DNA of 64,000 nt from Streptomyces olivochromogenes (GTDB taxonomy: Bacteria; Actinomycetota; Actinomycetes; Streptomycetales; Streptomycetaceae). Made by a program: the position numbers and the translations under genes. Below are positions 60,956 to 64,000 of the stretch, piece after piece; within the stretch, counting starts at the first letter, position 1; each line of letters starts with the position of its first letter. The stretch is taken from assembly GCF_001514115.1 (NCBI RefSeq), contig NZ_KQ948452.1, forward strand, positions 186,001-250,000. Reading direction: 5' to 3'. The notes beneath the pieces were generated by a model that searched no databases, had not been told where the DNA came from, and saw nothing but the letters and a program-made list of their open reading frames with translations.

Positions 60956-63900
60956 GTGGCCCTGATACCGAGATGGCCGGCGCCCTGGGCGCGCCGTACC
61001 GCACCGCGCAGACGGATCGCGGCCGTCGCCGTGGCCACCCTCGCGGCAGCGTTCCTCCAGCCGATCGCGGCGCGGGCGCAGACCCCGCCCGCGCCGCCCT
61101 CGGACGCGAAGCTCGCCGCCGAACCTGCCCGGCACGACGACACGCGCGAGCAGTTCTACTTCGTGATGCCGGATCGTTTCGCCAATGGGGACACGTCCAA
61201 CGACCGGGGCGGGCTGACCGGTTCGCGCCTCAGCACCGGGTACGACCCCACCGACAAGGGCTTCTACCAGGGCGGCGACCTGAAGGGGCTGACCGGCAAG
61301 CTCGACTACATCAAGAAGCTCGGCACCACCGCCATCTGGATGGCGCCGATCTTCAAGAACCAGCCCGTGCAGGGCGAGGGCAGCAACGCCTCGGCCGGAT
61401 ATCACGGTTACTGGATCACGGACTTCACCCAGGTCGACCCGCACTTCGGCACCAACAAGGACCTCGCGACCCTCATCTCCAAGGCGCACGCCAAGGGCAT
61501 GAAGGTCTTCTTCGACGTCATCACCAACCACACCGCCGACGTCGTCGACTATGAGCAGAAGTCCTACGACTACCTCTCCAAGGGGGCCTTCCCGTATCTG
61601 ACCAAGGACGGGAAGCCCTTCGACGACGCCGACTACGCGGCGGGAGGCGCCCGGTTCCCGTCCGTGGGCGCCGGGTCCTTCCCCCGTACGCCCGTCGTGC
61701 CCGCCGCCAAGAAGACCGCCAAGGTGCCGTCCTGGCTCAACGACCCGACGATGTACCACAACCGCGGCGACTCCACCTATGCCGGCGAGTCCACCACCTA
61801 CGGCGACTTCTCCGGCCTCGACGACCTGTGGACCGAGCGTCCCGAGGTCGTCAGCGGCATGGAGAAGATCTACGAGAAGTGGGTCAGGGACTTCGGCGTC
61901 GACGGCTTCCGGATCGACACCGTGAAGCACGTGGACATGGAGTTCTGGACGCAGTGGGCCACCGCGCTCGACACGTACGCGGCGGAGCGGGGCCGGAAGA
62001 ACTTCTTCATGTTCGGCGAGGTCTACTCCGCCGACACGTCGATCACCTCCCCGTACGTGACCCAGGGCCGGCTCGACGCCACCCTCGACTTCCCCTTCCA
62101 GGACGCGGCACGCTCGTACGCCTCCCAGGGCGGCAGTGCCAAGAAGCTCGCCTCGGTCTTCGGTGACGACTACAAGTACACGACCGACAAGGCCAACGCG
62201 TACGAGCAGGTCACCTTCCTCGGCAACCACGACATGGGCCGCATCGGGTACTTCCTGAACCAGGACAACCCGAAGGCCACCGACGCCGAGCTGGTGAAGA
62301 AGGACGAGCTCGCCAACGAACTGATGTTCCTCAGTCGCGGCAACCCGGTCGTCTACTACGGCGACGAGCAGGGCTTCACCGGCGCGGGCGGCGACAAGGA
62401 CGCCCGCCAGACGATGTTCGCCTCCAAGGTCGCCGACTACCTCGACGACGACGAGCTCGGCACCGACCGCACGCACGCGAGTGACGCCTACGACACGAGT
62501 GCACCGCTCTACAAGGAGATCGCCGCTCTCTCGAAGCTCCGCAAGGACAACCCGGCCCTCGCGGACGGGGTGCAGACCGAGCGGTACGCGGCCGACGGGG
62601 CGGGCATCTACGCCTTCTCCCGTACGGGCGGCAACAGGACCGAGTACCTCGTCGCCCTCAACAACGCGGGCGAGGCGAAGACGGCGACCTTCGCGACCGG
62701 CTCCGCCGGCATGACCTTCCAGGGGATCTACGGGACCTCGTCCCGGCTGACGAGCGACGCCGACAAGAACGTCACCGTCACCGTCCCGGCGGGTTCCGCC
62801 GTCGTCCTCAAGGCGGCCCGCCCGCTCGGCGCCCCCGCCACCAAGCCCTCGCTCACCCTGAAGGCGCCGGACGCGGGCGCCACCGGCACCGTCGAGCTCG
62901 GCGCCGACGTCACCGGCGGTCAGCTGGACCGTGTCGTCTTCGCCGCCCAGGTCGGCAACGGGAAGTGGCGGACGCTCGGCTCCGCCGACCACGCCCCGTA
63001 CAAGGTCACCCAGGTCATCGGCAAGGACGTACCCGCCGGAACCGCCCTGCGCTACAAGGCCGTGGTCGTCGACTCGGCCGGGCGGACCGCGAGTGCGACG
63101 GCCACAAGCACCACCGGAGCCCCGCCCGCCCCCGAAGTCCCCACCGCCTCCTCACGCGACTACGCGATCGTCCACTACAAGCGCACCGACGGCGACTACA
63201 CCGACTGGCGGCTGTACGCCTGGGGCGATCTGGCCGACGGCGAGTCGACGACCTGGCCCGCGGGTCACGACTTCATCGGCCGGGACGCCTACGGGGCCTT
63301 CGCCTACGTCAAGTTGAAGCCAGGCGCCTCCAGTGTCGGCTTCCTCGTCATCGACAAGGACGGCAACAAGGACGTCGCCACCGACCGCACGATCGACGTC
63401 ACCGAGACGGGCGAGGTCTGGGTCGAGCAGGGCAAGGAAGCCGTACAGACCCAGCGGCCCGACTACCCGGCGCAGGACACGACCAAGGCCGTGGTGCACT
63501 ACCACCGTGCCGACGGCGACTACACCGGCTGGGGACTGCACGTCTGGACCGGGGCCGCGACGCCCACGGACTGGTCCAAGCCCCTGGAGCCGGTGAAGAC
63601 CGACGCCTATGGCGCCGTCTTCGAGGTGCCGCTCGCCGCGGGTGCCACCAGTCTCAGTTACATCCTCCACAAGGGCGACGAGAAGGACCTCCCGACCGAC
63701 CAGTCGCTCGACCTCACCGCGAACGGCCACGAGGTGTGGCTGGTGAACGGCCAGGAGAAGTACCTGCTGCCGCAGCCCGCGGGCAGCGCGGCCGCACTCG
63801 ACCTGACCACCTCCAAGGCGGTCTGGATCGACCGGAACACGGTCGCCTGGAACGGCTCCGAGGCCGCGGCCTCCACCCAGTTGCTGTACTCCCACGACGG

Positions 63901-64000
63901 CTCGATCGCCGTCAAGGACGGGACGCTGACCAGCGACGACGAGCGCTGGCTCCGGCTGTCGAAGACCACCCTCAGCGACGCCCAGAAGGCCGCGTTCCCG
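60956..64000 (+). CDS. Secreted alpha-amylase/pullulanase (3' partial)
   Basis: 1015 codons to the window edge from GTG 60956; the frame stays open. A signal peptide (basic start, I-A-A-V-A-V-A-T-L-A-A-A-F-L, ending A-R-A) is followed by a complete GH13 alpha-amylase domain (about 60-600): [25 protein letters not shown] and F-L-G-N-H-D-M-G-R. Next comes a beta domain, then two PUD/CBM41-type modules (A-I-V-H-Y-K-R-T-D-G-D-Y and A-V-V-H-Y-H-R-A-D-G-D-Y). Such proteins usually end in a second, pullulanase-type GH13 domain, outside this window. It debranches and shortens starch outside the cell. Confidence 0.94.
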   Translation, partial: MALIPRWPAPWARRTAPRRRIAAVAVATLAAAFLQPIAARAQTPPAPPSDAKLAAEPARHDDTREQFYFVMPDRFANGDTSNDRGGLTGSRLSTGYDPTDKGFYQGGDLKGLTGKLDYIKKLGTTAIWMAPIFKNQPVQGEGSNASAGYHGYWITDFTQVDPHFGTNKDLATLISKAHAKGMKVFFDVITNHTADVVDYEQKSYDYLSKGAFPYLTKDGKPFDDADYAAGGARFPSVGAGSFPRTPVVPAAKKTAKVPSWLNDPTMYHNRGDSTYAGESTTYGDFSGLDDLWTERPEVVSGMEKIYEKWVRDFGVDGFRIDTVKHVDMEFWTQWATALDTYAAERGRKNFFMFGEVYSADTSITSPYVTQGRLDATLDFPFQDAARSYASQGGSAKKLASVFGDDYKYTTDKANAYEQVTFLGNHDMGRIGYFLNQDNPKATDAELVKKDELANELMFLSRGNPVVYYGDEQGFTGAGGDKDARQTMFASKVADYLDDDELGTDRTHASDAYDTSAPLYKEIAALSKLRKDNPALADGVQTERYAADGAGIYAFSRTGGNRTEYLVALNNAGEAKTATFATGSAGMTFQGIYGTSSRLTSDADKNVTVTVPAGSAVVLKAARPLGAPATKPSLTLKAPDAGATGTVELGADVTGGQLDRVVFAAQVGNGKWRTLGSADHAPYKVTQVIGKDVPAGTALRYKAVVVDSAGRTASATATSTTGAPPAPEVPTASSRDYAIVHYKRTDGDYTDWRLYAWGDLADGESTTWPAGHDFIGRDAYGAFAYVKLKPGASSVGFLVIDKDGNKDVATDRTIDVTETGEVWVEQGKEAVQTQRPDYPAQDTTKAVVHYHRADGDYTGWGLHVWTGAATPTDWSKPLEPVKTDAYGAVFEVPLAAGATSLSYILHKGDEKDLPTDQSLDLTANGHEVWLVNGQEKYLLPQPAGSAAALDLTTSKAVWIDRNTVAWNGSEAAASTQLLYSHDGSIAVKDGTLTSDDERWLRLSKTTLSDAQKAAFP

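Noticed and set aside
60827..62992. A 721-codon open frame on the minus strand opposite the pullulanase gene
   Set aside because: Shadow of the real GH13 gene; no start site or known motif.

Overview
The window reads as chromosomal DNA of a Streptomyces (or very close actinomycete). It has very high G+C with GC-rich third codon positions and GTG/TTG starts. Its gene content is typical of the genus: a SARP/AfsR regulator, a DmdR/IdeR-type iron box, a sortase protein with an LAxTG signal, an F420-NADP reductase, an NsrR/flavohaemoglobin pair, glnE, glnA2, and a maltose/starch cluster. From memory, the order pullulanase, amylase, aglA/malGFE/malR, glnE, nadE, glnA2, panB resembles the S. coelicolor region around SCO2226-SCO2260. 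I could not run that comparison.

Layout. 1-4 kb: 3' end of an HtaA haem-binding wall protein, a PhzF-family enzyme, an iron-box-controlled haem oxygenase, map, and a small conserved protein. 4.3-8 kb: a SIS-like protein, an intracellular sialidase, npdG, a tiny membrane protein and a site-2 protease homologue. 8-20 kb: a large AfsR-type regulator facing a DrrAB-like ABC exporter, panB, a DHA2 exporter with its TetR, a membrane EEP hydrolase, and an MFS carrier. 20-29.5 kb: nadE, a secreted S53 peptidase, a coupled DUF305/DUF3105 pair, nsrR facing hmp, and glnA2.

29.5-32.4 kb is a foreign-looking patch. It holds the deleted remains of a tyrosine integrase, a GntR regulator, a Nudix protein, and an unknown 509-residue protein with clearly lower G+C. 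The three intact genes are chained by TTGA stop/start overlaps. GntR and Nudix genes recall KorSA and Pif of pSAM2-type integrative elements, so this is probably a decayed element whose cargo survives. 32.5-37 kb is one leftward operon: MarR, an MFS-universal-stress-protein fusion, a 64-residue membrane protein, a DMT carrier, and a SigR-like ECF sigma factor. 37-44 kb holds a mixture: GNAT, an FBP-domain protein divergent from a TetR, an SGNH esterase, and a secreted phosphoesterase, MFS and beta-propeller operon.

44-64 kb is nitrogen control (glnE) followed by maltose/starch use. The genes are an EamA/LysR divergent pair, PAP2, malR, aglA, malG, malF, malE, two divergent secreted alpha-amylases (one with two CBM20 modules), and the N-terminal 1015 codons of a large alpha-amylase/pullulanase. 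Secreted amylases and pullulanase would make maltodextrins, MalEFG would import them, and AglA would release glucose. MalR should repress the set through CTTGC/GCAAG operators upstream of malE and the pullulanase gene. As written here, malR carries a one-base deletion in a C tract. A striking 393-bp GC-rich repeat separates malE from malF. Related intergenic repeats of a common Streptomyces type sit at the 3' ends of genes near 1.7-2.05, 13.5 and 19.8 kb. No rRNA, tRNA, CRISPR array or complete insertion sequence was recognised.
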